From positions 62,883,897 to 62,947,896 of the forward strand of contig CP136063.1 in NCBI GenBank assembly GCA_032622095.1: a stretch of DNA of 64,000 bases. The letters are read 5' to 3'. A model generated the notes under the pieces. It saw nothing but the letters and a program-made list of their open reading frames with translations, did not search any database and was not told the origin of the DNA. Source of the DNA: Siphonodentalium dalli. Its lineage: Eukaryota > Mollusca > Scaphopoda > Gadilida > Siphonodentaliidae. Below are positions 12,791 to 24,079 of the stretch, piece by piece. A program made the position numbers and the translations under genes. The number at the start of each line of letters is the position of its first letter. Within the stretch, counting starts at the first letter, position 1.

Positions 12791-12863
12791 TTTTTAATAA
12801 ATATTTAAATTATATTCTCCATTGTTATTAGATCCACAGGCCATAAATATCTGTATAGGCAAG

Positions 12864-13256
12864 GTTATCAACTAAAAGTTGATAAAATAGCCACTTTGAG
12901 TGGTTAGATCGAACACCATTGAATAGCAATTGAAATAGCTAGAATAACCAGTCAAGGTAGAATGCTTTCCCCACCAATACTAGTTATCAGATTAACTACC
13001 CTTAAGTAGTGAAAAATCCAGCCACCCGCAGGTAGTAACATTAACAACTGGGTAGTTCGTATTCATCCTACCAAAAGTAGTTAAAATACCAACCCCCAAC
13101 CCCAAGCTACCGGTAGTAAATTGTATATTGCCTAAAGGTCGTTAATTTAACTACCCAATGAATTTGAATTTTAACTACCCATCCGGTAGTAAAATAACCT
13201 ACCAAGGTAGTGGGATCAATACGAACTACATAAAGTAGTAAAAGTTTACTACTTTT
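12864..13256. repeat. Cluster of short interrupted palindromes, CTACC/GGTAG type (copy A)
   Basis: Successive small inverted pairs include TATCAACT-AAA-AGTTGATA, CCACT-TTG-AGTGG, CTACCGGTAG, CTACC-AA-GGTAG and ACTAC-ATAAA-GTAGT. A perfect 11-bp-arm palindrome AAAGTAGTAAA-AG-TTTACTACTTT lies at 13232-13255. Other copies are at 21709-22082 (B, first palindrome half lost), 34350-34735 (C) and 45611-46006 (D). No coding signal is seen. Confidence 0.6.
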
Positions 13257-13997
13257 CATGCACTGAGTCCCCGCCATATGGTATGGTGTGGTTTGTTGAG
13301 ATTCCGTCGATGATTTTACGGAACACCCCCGAATGGGGTAATACATGTAAAAAAGAATATACATATCAACATAAAACAAAGAGAGTTCCTTAAAACACGT
13401 ATAAAGTCCTGCAAAATTTTTGACATCAAAGCTGGTACAATGGCGCAGAATGTGAAACCGAAAGTTCCAAAAAAGTTGGGTTGAGTCAAGGTTATTTGAG
13501 GAGGATATGAAACGTGAACTGACATCATGCAAGCCACTGAGACTTTCGAAGAACACACCACCCCATGAAACTCAGTAGGCCTACAGTAGCCCAAGTTCTT
13601 TCACGGTGAAGTCAATGTATCGGCGCATATTCAGATCAGCGAACTGAGAAACTCTGTATACCAGGCAATAAAATAAACACATATTCAGATCAGTGAAAGT
13701 CCAAGTCCTTTAAATTAAAGTCAATACATAAATGCATATAACACATACACACATAGTCAGAGTGAGACTGGGGCACTTACTGAGAAACTCTGTATCCAAA
13801 GCAATGTGTAACGCATAATCAGATCGGCTATTAATTAATAAATGTGAATTTGGCCTCCCATAGATGGTGACCACTTCATCGTTAGTAGGTATGTGCATGC
13901 TCAATTTATCATTCAATCTTGCATCACAATTACTTATGTTTTCATACTTTTATAGTTATTCTAGTACGGTACATTAAATTGATATCTTAATAGTTTT
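13257..13997. other. Unit spacer, copy A, later part; no gene seen
   Basis: Contains degenerate direct repeats of a CATATTCAGATCAG...GAGAAACTCTGTAT word (near 13625-13650, 13680-13700, 13780-13830). Minus-strand open frames here are also seen in B and C but look like chance frames in duplicated DNA. Copy A lacks the roughly 620-base block present at 22660-23285 in copy B. Confidence 0.6.
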
Positions 13998-15095
13998 TGG
14001 ATAATGACTAATTTATACTATAGATGAACATAGTCAAAATGACTAGTTAACATATAGTACAAATTAGTCACTATGACTATTGACTAAGATACTGGAAGAT
14101 TGGAAGATTTGTGTGTGTGTGTGTGATCGATTAACTCGAAAACGGCCGACCCGATTTCGATGAAACTTGGTATGTGGGGGTATTTTCAGCCGAAGGGGGG
14201 GGGGGGGGGGGGGTGTGACATATGCCTATTAATTTGCCCGTGCGACGTGACCTTGAAATCGGGTCATTTCAAGGTCAAACGCCCGAATATCACGGGGTTT
14301 CGATGAAACTTGGTATGTGGGGGTATTTTCGTCTGGGAAGTCGCATAGGCCTATTAATTTGCTCGTGCGACGTGACATTGACCTTGAAATCGGGTCATTT
14401 CAAGGTCAAACGCCCGAATATCACGGGATTTCGACGAAACTTGGTATGTGGGGATACTTTCGGCCGGGGAGTTGCATAGGCCTATTAATTAATTTGCCCG
14501 TGCGAGGTGACCTTGAAATCGGGTCATTTCAAGGTCAAACGCCCGAATATCACGGGATTTCGATGAAAATTAGTATCTAGGGATAATTTCGTATGGGGAG
14601 TCTCATAAGCCTATTCATTTGCCCGTGCGACGTGACCTTGAAATCGGGTCAATTCAAGGTCAAATCGCGAATTTCGATGGGATTTCCACGAAATTTGATA
14701 CATAGGGTTACTATTGTCCACTGAGTGTTTTGGACGGGTCAAATCGTGACCCCGACCTGACCTTGACCTTCAAAATGATCAATTCAAGGTCAAATCGTGT
14801 AAAACAGGATGTATTTCGACGGGTACTTTTGTCGGGTACTTTTGTCTGGGCAGTGTTTTGGACGGGTCAAATCGTGACCCCACCTGACCTTGACCTTCAA
14901 AATTGACAATTCAAGGTCAAATCGCACAATTCTCCGAAAAGCAGAGGGGAAATAGCCCGGACGAAGTCGGGTCCACCTGCTAGTATATATATAAAAGTCA
15001 AAATGACTAACACAGTATAATAGTCATCGTGACTAATTGGTACCAAGTTTAGTCAAGATGACTAAGATATTATCCTAGTCAAAGTGACTAAGTAG
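13998..15095. repeat. AGTCAnnnTGACT palindrome cluster (copy A), split by a Helitron
   Basis: Six copies of AGTCA-nnn-TGACT have spacers AAA, CTA, AAA, TCG, AGA and AAG. Two lie before the Helitron-like insertion (about 14029-14080) and four after it (14996-15092). Copies B (23467-23623), C (36123-36280) and D (46709-46890) keep shorter versions. Confidence 0.65.
14127..14983 (+). mobile_element. Helitron-like non-autonomous element with internal repeats
   Basis: It begins TC after an A (14126) and ends CTAG before a T (14980-14984). A hairpin CCCGGAC-GAA-GTCGGG lies 8 bases upstream of the CTAG. These are Helitron end features. Copies B and C lack it: their flanks join at a TATATATATA run. 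Inside are four units of about 125-131 bases plus two diverged ones. Each has TGACCTTGA facing TCAAGGTCA, and a G run lies at about 14198-14212. There is no Rep/helicase frame. The 5' end is less certain because a GT repeat precedes it. Confidence 0.65.
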
Positions 15096-15541
15096 TGATA
15101 TAAATATTTTTGTTCTTAAACTATGTATTATGGCAATGTTCTATTCTGCCCACCGCTGCTTACTTTTTAAACGCCTGTTTCCGGATAGAGACATTTTTTA
15201 TTTTAATTGCCGCCGATCATCCGACGGTTTCTTAACTGTATCGACCATCTGTTCGATAAAATTAACTCTTACATGATGTTTTCTGTTAGCTTTAGTCAGG
15301 TAATCTCATGCATGCTAAGCCTATAGTGCTCATTGGATCTTTAAAACATCATGACTTAAAACATCATTTGTGGGCACCTGGGCTTGGTGGAGGTTGGCGG
15401 CACTTTAAAATAAACTTCAGCACAAAATTTCAAACTTGACGGGGAAGTCGTGTGAGATTGCCCGAAATATAAAAGTGAAAAATAACACACTGACTCAAAT
15501 AGTGAATATTGGTAGGTTATTAACATCTTGAAAGAGGTTTG
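15051..15541. other. Spacer segment kept in copy A but missing from B and C; contains an older copy of the gene's upstream region
   Basis: In copies B and C the LINE begins exactly where this segment begins and ends where it ends, so they lost it. At 15125-15345 it has a diverged duplicate of the zinc-finger gene upstream region (CCCACCGCTGCTTA, TTGCCGCC, CATCTGTTCGATA, TTTTCTGTTAGCTTTAGTCA) that also occurs at 15594-15780. Copy D keeps the first part of the segment to about 46955. Confidence 0.65.
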
Positions 15542-15593
15542 AAAGAGAATTCCAGGTTAATGATACAAGACTGGACACCCATTTTTACAACCG

Positions 15594-15820
15594 TTCTATT
15601 CCACCCACCGCTGCTTAAGACCACTTTTTTAAACGTATGTTTCTGAATGGAAACATTTTTATTTTATTGCCGCCTATCATCCGATTGTTCCTTATTTTAA
15701 CTGTTATCTGTTCGATACATATATATATATCTCGTATGAGATTTTCTGTTAGCTTTAGTCATGTAGTCCCATGCGTGGGCATTATTGGATTATGTACGGA
15801 AACACTACAGATATATTTAC
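15594..15820 (+). promoter_or_regulatory. Putative promoter region, zinc-finger copy B
   Basis: This region is well conserved upstream of copies B, C and D. It contains an AT-rich TATA-like run (15717-15731) about 90-100 bases before the first ATG. Copy B has lost part of the palindrome that is perfect in C and D (CTGTTATCTGTTCGATACA). Promoter function is inferred from position and conservation only. Confidence 0.4.
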
Positions 15821-16960
15821 ATGATGTACGGGGAGGTGGAGCCATCAACAATGGAGACAGGAGATGATAAAGACACATCGGTGAATACGTCACAAACAAT
15901 GATTCACGCGTGTGATCGCCCGTATCAATGTGATGTGTGTGAGAAATCATTTACTCAGTCAACTCACTTGAATACACACTGCAAGATGATTCACACTGGA
16001 GATCGACCGCATCAATGTGATGTGTGCGAGAAGTCATTTACTATGTCGAGTCACCTGACTCAACATAAGAGGATCCACACTGGAGATCGACCGCATCAAT
16101 GTGATGTGTGCGAGAAGTCATTTACTGTGTCGAGTCACCTGACTCAACATAAGATGATCCACACGGGGGATCGCCCGTATCAGTGTGATGTGTGCAATAA
16201 ATCATTTGCTCGGTCAACTGCCCTGTCTTTACACAAGAATATCCACACGGGTGATCGTCCGTATCAATGTGATGTGTGCGAGAAATCATTTACTCGGCCG
16301 AGTTACCTGACTACACACAATATGATTCACACTGGGGATCGCCCATATCAATGCGATGTGTGCGAGAAGTCATTTACTGCGTCGAGTTACCTGACTCAAC
16401 ATAAGAGAATCCACACTGGAGACCGCCCATATCAATGTGATGTGTGCGAGAAATCATTTACTACGTCAAGTCTCTTGACTCGACATAAGAGGATCCACAC
16501 GGGAGACCGCCCATATCAATGTGATGTGTGCAATAAATCATTTGCTCAGTCGAGTGTCCTGTCTACACATAAGAGTATCCACACGGGTGACCGCGCTTAT
16601 CAATGTGATGTTTGCGAGAAATCATTTACTCGGCCGAGTCAGTTGACTACACACAAAATGATTCACACTGGAGATCGCCCGCATCAATGTGATGTGTGCG
16701 AGAAATCATTCACTACGTCAAGTTACCTGTCTCAACATAAGAAGATCCACACGGGTGATCGTCCGTATCAATGTGATGTGTGCGAGAAGTCATTTACTGC
16801 GTCGAGTTACCTGTCTCAGCATAAGAGGATCCACAAGGGAGACCGCCCGTATCAATATGATGTGTGCGAGAAATCAACTACTCAGTCGAATCACTTGAAT
16901 ACACACAAGATGATTCACACTGGAGATCGCCCGCATCAATATGATGTGTGCGAGAAATAA
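15821..16960 (+). pseudogene. C2H2 zinc-finger gene copy B, first open part (12 fingers)
   Basis: From the first ATG (15821; a second follows directly) the frame encodes a short acidic leader ([16 protein letters not shown]), 12 complete C2H2 fingers and the start of a thirteenth. It stops at TAA 16958-16960, the same serine-to-stop change as at 177 in copy A. The frame extends upstream only to a TTG, which I do not take as a start. Finger 12 (QYDVC) and the broken finger 13 lack the first zinc cysteine. The METGDD methionine has a better start context (ACAATGG) and may be the real start. A 12-finger protein could still be made. Confidence 0.75.
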
Positions 16961-17002
16961 TTTACTGCGTCAAGTTACCTGTCTCAACATAAGAGGATCC
17001 AC

Positions 17003-18413
17003 ACGGGGGGACCGCCCGTATCAATGTGATGTGTGCGAGAAGTCATTTGTTGCGTCGAGTTGCCTGACTCAACATAAGAGGATCCACACGGGAGACCGCC
17101 CGTATCAGTGTGATGTGTGCGGAAAATTATTTATTCAGTTGCATAGCCTGACTACGCATAAGAGGATTCACACCGGGAATCGCCCGTATCAATGTGATGT
17201 GTGCCATAAATCTTTCACTCAGTCGGGTGGCCTGGCGACACATAAAAGGATTCACACCGGGGACCGCCCGTATCAATGTGATATGTGCCAGAAATTATTT
17301 ACTCAGTCGGATGCCCTGACGAAACATAAGAGTATTCACACCGGTGATCGCCCGTTTTCATGTGATTTGTGCGGGAAATCATTTACGCAGTTGTCTCACT
17401 TGAATACACACTGTAAGATGATTCACACTAGAGATCGACCGCATCAATGTGATGTGTGCGAGAAGTCATTTACTGTGTCGAGTCGCCTGACTCAACATAA
17501 AAGGGTCCACACGGGAGACCGCCCATATCAATGTGATGTGTGTGGTACATCATTTGCTCAGTCGAATGTCCTGTATTCACACAAGAGTATCCACACGGGT
17601 GATCGTCCGTATCAATGTGATGTGTGCAATAAATCATTTGCTCAGTCGAGTGTCCTGTCTTCACATAAGAAGATCCACACTGGAGACCGCCCGTATCAAT
17701 GTGATGTGTGCGAGAAGTCATTTACTGCGTCGAGTCACCTAACTCGACATAAGAGGATCCACACGGGAGACCGCCCATATCGATGTGATGTGTGCAATAA
17801 ATCATTTGCTCAGTCGAGTGTCCTGTTTTCACATAAGAGTATCCACACGGGTGATCGCCCGTATCAATGTGATATGTGCGAAAAATCGTTTACTCGGCCG
17901 AGTCAGTTGGCTACACACAAGGTGATTCACACTGGAGATCGACCACATCAATGTGATGTGTGCGAGAAGTCATTTACTGCTTCGAGTTACCTGTCTCAAC
18001 ATAAGAGGATCCACACGGGAGATCGCCCGTATCAATGTGATGTGTGCAATAAATTATTTGCTCAGTCGACTGCCCTGTCTTCACATAAAAGTATCCACAC
18101 GGGTAATCGCCCGTATCAATGTGATGTGTGCGACAAATCATTTACCCGGCCGAGTCAGCTGACTAGACACAAGAGTATCCACACGGGGGATCGCCCGTAT
18201 CAATGTGATGTGTGCAAGAATTCATTTGTTACGTCGAGTCGCCTGACTCAACATAAGATGATCCACACGGGAGACCGCCCGTATCGGTGTGATGTGTGCG
18301 AGAAATCATTTATTCAGTTGCATGACCTGACTATGCATAATAGGATTCACAATGGGGATCGCCCACATCAATGTGATGTGTGCGTTAAATCATTTATTCA
18401 GTCGGTGGCCTGA
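17003..18413 (+). pseudogene. C2H2 zinc-finger gene copy B, second open part (16 fingers)
   Basis: After the stop, one extra G in a G run near 17005-17010 puts the array in another frame, which is then open for 16 complete fingers. It ends when a G is lost in the QSGGL finger near 18399, giving a stop at 18411-18413. The ATG at 16941 lies out of the finger frame of the first part and is not a credible start. All fingers in this part keep their zinc ligands. Confidence 0.8.
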
Positions 18414-19455
<1,042 letters not shown>

Positions 19456-19476
19456 AAAGAGATAATCCATCTTTAA

Positions 19477-22400
19477 GAGGTCTGATTTCTATTTTCGTTA
19501 ATTACACACAAATTAAGAAATTTACTTGTTGGCAAATCTGTACTCTTCGTAATTGATCCCCAGAGAATAGCGACACGAGGGGAGAGAGTTACAACTGTTG
19601 TCACTCCCGGGCAGCGCATCGGTGAGTTAGTTGAATGGTTAACTATGGCATATCCACAAAGTTTGATGAGATACAAGGTTTGTTTTCGCGAGTATGATTC
19701 AGCAAGTGCCAAATGGGAACCAAGCTTTAGCGAGGTCCCCATTTGGTGAATTATATATACGCGTGAAAATAAGCATTGTATCTCGTTAAACTGTATGGTT
19801 ATTATTTTTATCCATCGCCAAAATTTAAATATCATAATGAAATTATGTCAGCCTCTGTGCAATCGTTGGCAACAAAGAGCGTTCTTAATTATGATTGTCT
19901 ATGCTCTTTTTTTTCGACATAAAACTATTTATGCTTTTGTGGATTTACGTGATACCCATTCAAAATATGATGATGCCATGTATTTTTCCTTGTAAACATT
20001 AAGGCCATTAGGTAATTATATTTTATTTCACTGCATATAACGACTAGAGTGGTGTGTTGTACCTAAGGGTGGACTACACACAATTTTAAAATTATCTTTT
20101 GGCTAATGGCTATGCTAGGGCTGTTGTGACTCTACTCGACTGAAATGGTATGGAAGAGACTATAATACTATTTCGGATAGTTGGTGTCTCTGTGCTCTAA
20201 ATGAATGATACGGGAGAGTGGCTCCGCCCGGTTGTGACGAGGGATATTAATCCATGCACGCAATGTTCTCTGGGTTGTAGACTGATATCATGTCCGAAGG
20301 GTGCTTCCGTCTTTTTTATTATCGGTTAAAGCTATACAATAATATTTTGAACATGAACATGTATGTTCTTTGGACTTATTGATAGAGTCTTATGTAGTCC
20401 CCAACCGCATATAAACGACACACTCATTAGTTCACGCACTCACATTAGTATCACAAAGCCCACAGAGTGAATTTTGTTTTATATATATATATAAATATAT
20501 TTGAACAAATAAATATCTCTAAAATATATAAAAATGTCACAATACGGCATTTTTTGGAATAGAGTAAAGATCCAGTATCTGGGATAAACAACAGCTGCAA
20601 AATAACTCCGGATAAAGTTACATCTATCTTTTAAGTGGATAATAAATTCTCTTTATTGCTGATTATTAGCGCATCTTTAAATAATTTGATGCCCACAGCA
20701 CCAATCACATGATATTAACCATGCATTATTTTACTTTTGTGCAATTTCCCCTACTTTTATCTTCTGAACTGATAAGAAACGCTCTTTATTGGTAATATCA
20801 TTTTTAGCCCCCCCCCCCCCCCCCCCATTACGTCATTTGATGGTCAATAGCGCTTTTACCCGCAATTTCCCTACATATTTTCTAATGTGCTAAGAAATGG
20901 TCTTTATTGCTTCTTTAAGATGTCAACAGAATCGATGAAATGACACTGCCACAGTGTGATATAGTTATCAATCTATTGAGTTACATTAGCTCAAATATGT
21001 CATTTCATAACGCCAGCTCTGGAATGCAGACTAATGCCATGCAATAAAACGTACATAGGTGCAAAAAATTATAATTGTATTGCAAGATGTAGTGAGCACA
21101 TATCTGATACATCAACTATCTTAATTGTGACCCACCATATCAAATCGAGTCGGAAATAGGAATTTTTTACCCTGTGCCAATGCATTCTCTTATATATGCG
21201 AGTCGACCATAGATCGCCTCGCATATATAAGAGAATGCATTGGCCTAACAATTTTTTACAATTTTAATAATTTTTTCTCGTATTCTTTAACAATTTTATA
21301 ATTTCACCCATACAGAGCCCCAAACAAACAGACGACACTCTTCTATATGCTTCTATATATGTGTGGGGCTCCCTGCAGGGTAATGAATGTTTTTTATTTT
21401 ATGTCCTAAAAAGAAACATTTATTTTAAAAACATGATAAAAAATTGTTAGGCCAATGCATTCTCTTATAGGTCGCCTCGCATATATAAGAGAATGCATTG
21501 GCACAGGGTAAAAAAAATCCCGACTTCCGACTGGATTTGATATGGCGGGTCTTAATTTCTCTTATTATTCCTGGTTAGAAACATTGCGTTTCAATTAGTT
21601 CAAGCTAAAACCATAAATACTCTGCACTATGTACGTATGTATGTATGTACGTATGTATGTATGTATTATTTTTTAATAAATATTTAAATTATATTCTCCA
21701 TTATTATTAAAAGTTGATAAAATAGCCACTTTGAGTGGTTAGATCGAACACCATTGAATAGCAATTGAAATAGATAGAATAACCAGTCAATGTAGAATGC
21801 TTTCCCCACCAATACTAGTTATCAGATTAGCTACCCTTAAGTAGTGAAAAATCCAGCCACCCGCATGTAGTAACATTAACAACTGGGTAGTTCGTATTCA
21901 TCCTACCAAAAGTAGTTAAAATACCACCCAAGCTACCGGTAGTAAATCGTATATTGCCTAAAGGTCGTTAATTTAACTACCCAAGGAATTTGAATTTTAA
22001 CTGTCCACCCGGTAGTAAAATAACCTCCCAAGGTAGTGGGATCAATACGAACTACATAAAGTAGTAAAAGTTTACTACTTTTCATGCACTGAGTCGCCGC
22101 CATATAGTATGGTGTGGTTTATTGAGATTCCGTCGATGATTTTACGGAACACCCCCGAATGGGGTAATACATGTAAAAAAGAATATACATATCAACATAA
22201 AACAAAGAGAGTTCCTTAAAACACGTATAAAGTCCTGCACAAATTTTGACATCAAAGCTGGTACAATGGCGCAGAATGTGAAACCGAAAGTTCCGATAAA
22301 GTTGGGTTGAGTCCAGGTTATTTGAGGAGGATATGAAACGTGAACTGACATCATGCAAGCCACTGAGACTTTCGAAGAACACATCACCCCATGAAACTCA

Positions 22401-22659
22401 GTAGGCCTACAGTAGCCCAAGTTCTTTCATGGTGAAGTCAATGTATCGGCGCATATTCAGATCAGCGAACTGAGAAACTCTGTATACCAGGCAATAAAAT
22501 AAACACATATTCAGATCAGTGAAAGTCCAAGTCCTTTCAATTAAAGTCAATACATAAATACATATAACACATACACACATAGTCAGAGTGAGACTGGGGC
22601 ACTTACTGAGAAACTCTGTATCCAAAGCAATGTGTAGCGCATATTCAGATCGGCCCACT
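19477..22659. other. Unit spacer, copy B; no gene seen
   Basis: Contains the small MITE (19665-19787), a C run (20808-20826), the foldback MITE (21121-21557), the GTAT microsatellite and the CTACC palindrome cluster (21709-22082). About 45 bases (GATCCACAGGCCATAAATAT...) present in A, C and D are missing near 21709. Confidence 0.7.
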
Positions 22660-23285
22660 GCGAAACTCTATATACATAAAGTCCACCATGAGTTAGTGTA
22701 ACGCATGAACACAATGGAGATCCAGGCTCCCAGTGAAAGTCCATAGCAACAGTATGATGATGAATCGAACACATTTCACACTCTTCAACTGCACCAGCAC
22801 AATTGACCATATTGGCTTGATCCAGCAGGCTGGTCTGACATAAAGACTAAAGACAATCCTTACAATTAAATCGTTCGATGGTGGACCTATATAAAATACC
22901 CAAGTGGTAATACATCCCAGTCCGACACCCTAGTGGTAATACATCCCAGTTCGATATTTCGTAGCACGTTCGATGTGCTATACCCAATTGGCCAACTGCA
23001 TTGATTCGTTAAGCGAGAAACTCGACCACACGCGGTATGATATGCTGGGTACTCTGAAGCGCAATTGAAAATTAATCGCGCTGTTCAACCCCATTAAGTT
23101 AATTAATGGAATAACCTATTTATTCAGGGGTGTAAGCTTGTAACAATAATTGCGCTTCAACGCAATTCAATTGCGCTTCAGCTGAAGAGCAATTCAATTG
23201 CGCTTTGAACAGTGCAGTTGATCTGAATCAAGCTGGATTGCACTTCAGCGCAATTGAATTGCGCTTTGAACAGCGGAATTAATAA
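22660..23285. repeat. Extra spacer block with GCGCAATT/AATTGCGC palindromes (copy B)
   Basis: The block is present in B and C (35311-35941) and absent from A, where the flanks join at about 13830. Its right part (23051-23279) holds repeated GAAGCGCAATT, CAATTCAATTGCGCTT and AGCGCAATTGAATTGCGCTT palindromes. The left part has CATCCCAG and TAGTGGTAATACATCCCAGT direct repeats (about 22903-22955). No coding signal is seen. Confidence 0.6.
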
Positions 23286-23623
23286 ATGTGGATTAATAAA
23301 TGTGAATTTGGCCTCCCATAGATGGTGACCACATCATCGTTAGTAGGTATGTGCATGCTCAATTTATCATTCAATCTTGCATCACAATTACTTATGTGTT
23401 CATACTTTTATAGTTATTCTAGTACGGTACATTAAATTGATATCTTAATAGTTTTTGGATAATGACTATAGATGAACATAGATGAACATAGTCAAAATGA
23501 CTAATTAACATATAGTACCAATTAGTCACTATGACTGTTGACTAAAATACTGTGTATATATATATAAAAGTCAAAATGACTAACACAGTACCTTAGTCAT
23601 CGTGACTAATTGGTACCAAGTTT
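23286..23623. other. End of the copy B spacer with an AGTCA palindrome cluster
   Basis: The sequence is shared with 13840-14110 and 14984-15050 in copy A without the Helitron. It has four AGTCAnnnTGACT units between about 23490 and 23610. Confidence 0.6.
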
Positions 23624-23684
23624 GACTGACCAGATCTACAAAGTCAGACTCGCCAAAAGACATAGAGCCAGAACACTCTGTAAG

Positions 23685-24061
23685 TGAAAAGGCCACTATG
23701 AAAGCTAAGTTTGTTGACTTTATTAAGAACAAGATGGAGATCAACTTAGAAGAGAGTGAAATATCTGCTATCCACGATCTTCAGAAGAGACGGGAAAACA
23801 CCTCTACTTGTGCAGTTCACAACATCCGACACTAAAAATGAAATAATGGCACCAGGAAGAAAACTGAAGAACACGCAGGTTTATATAAACGAACACTTAA
23901 CGTCACAAAATGCACTGTTATTCAAAGAAGCCCGAAGATTGAGGTTCAACAAGAAAATAGTCAGTACTTGGACAAGAAACTGTAAAATCTTTGTTAAAGT
24001 GAATGAAGACACTCGTGCAATTCTAATCAGAAATATGGAGGACTTAAATAGCTATAACTAA
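23685..24061 (+). pseudogene. LINE ORF1, C-terminal part (copy B)
   Basis: The first frame reads KFVDFIKNKMEINLEESEI and shifts near 23795 into LLVQFTTSDTKNEIM...GRKLKNTQVYINEHLT, continuing to NMEDLNSYN and a stop at 24059-24061. The RKL...VYINEDLT-type block is typical of the RNA-binding C-terminal domain of L1/CR1-type ORF1 proteins. The GTG at 23756 is not a real start. Confidence 0.7.
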
Positions 24062-24079
24062 TAATTTCTTTGTTACACA

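Noticed and set aside
13107-13594. Minus-strand frames (also 22119-22420 and 34771-35072)
   Set aside because: They run through the palindrome cluster and spacer, with no recognisable motif. Frame differences between copies argue against selection.
14222-14580. Plus-strand frames with repeated IGSFQGQTPEYHG
   Set aside because: They arise from the internal repeat of the Helitron-like element; no Rep or helicase motif.
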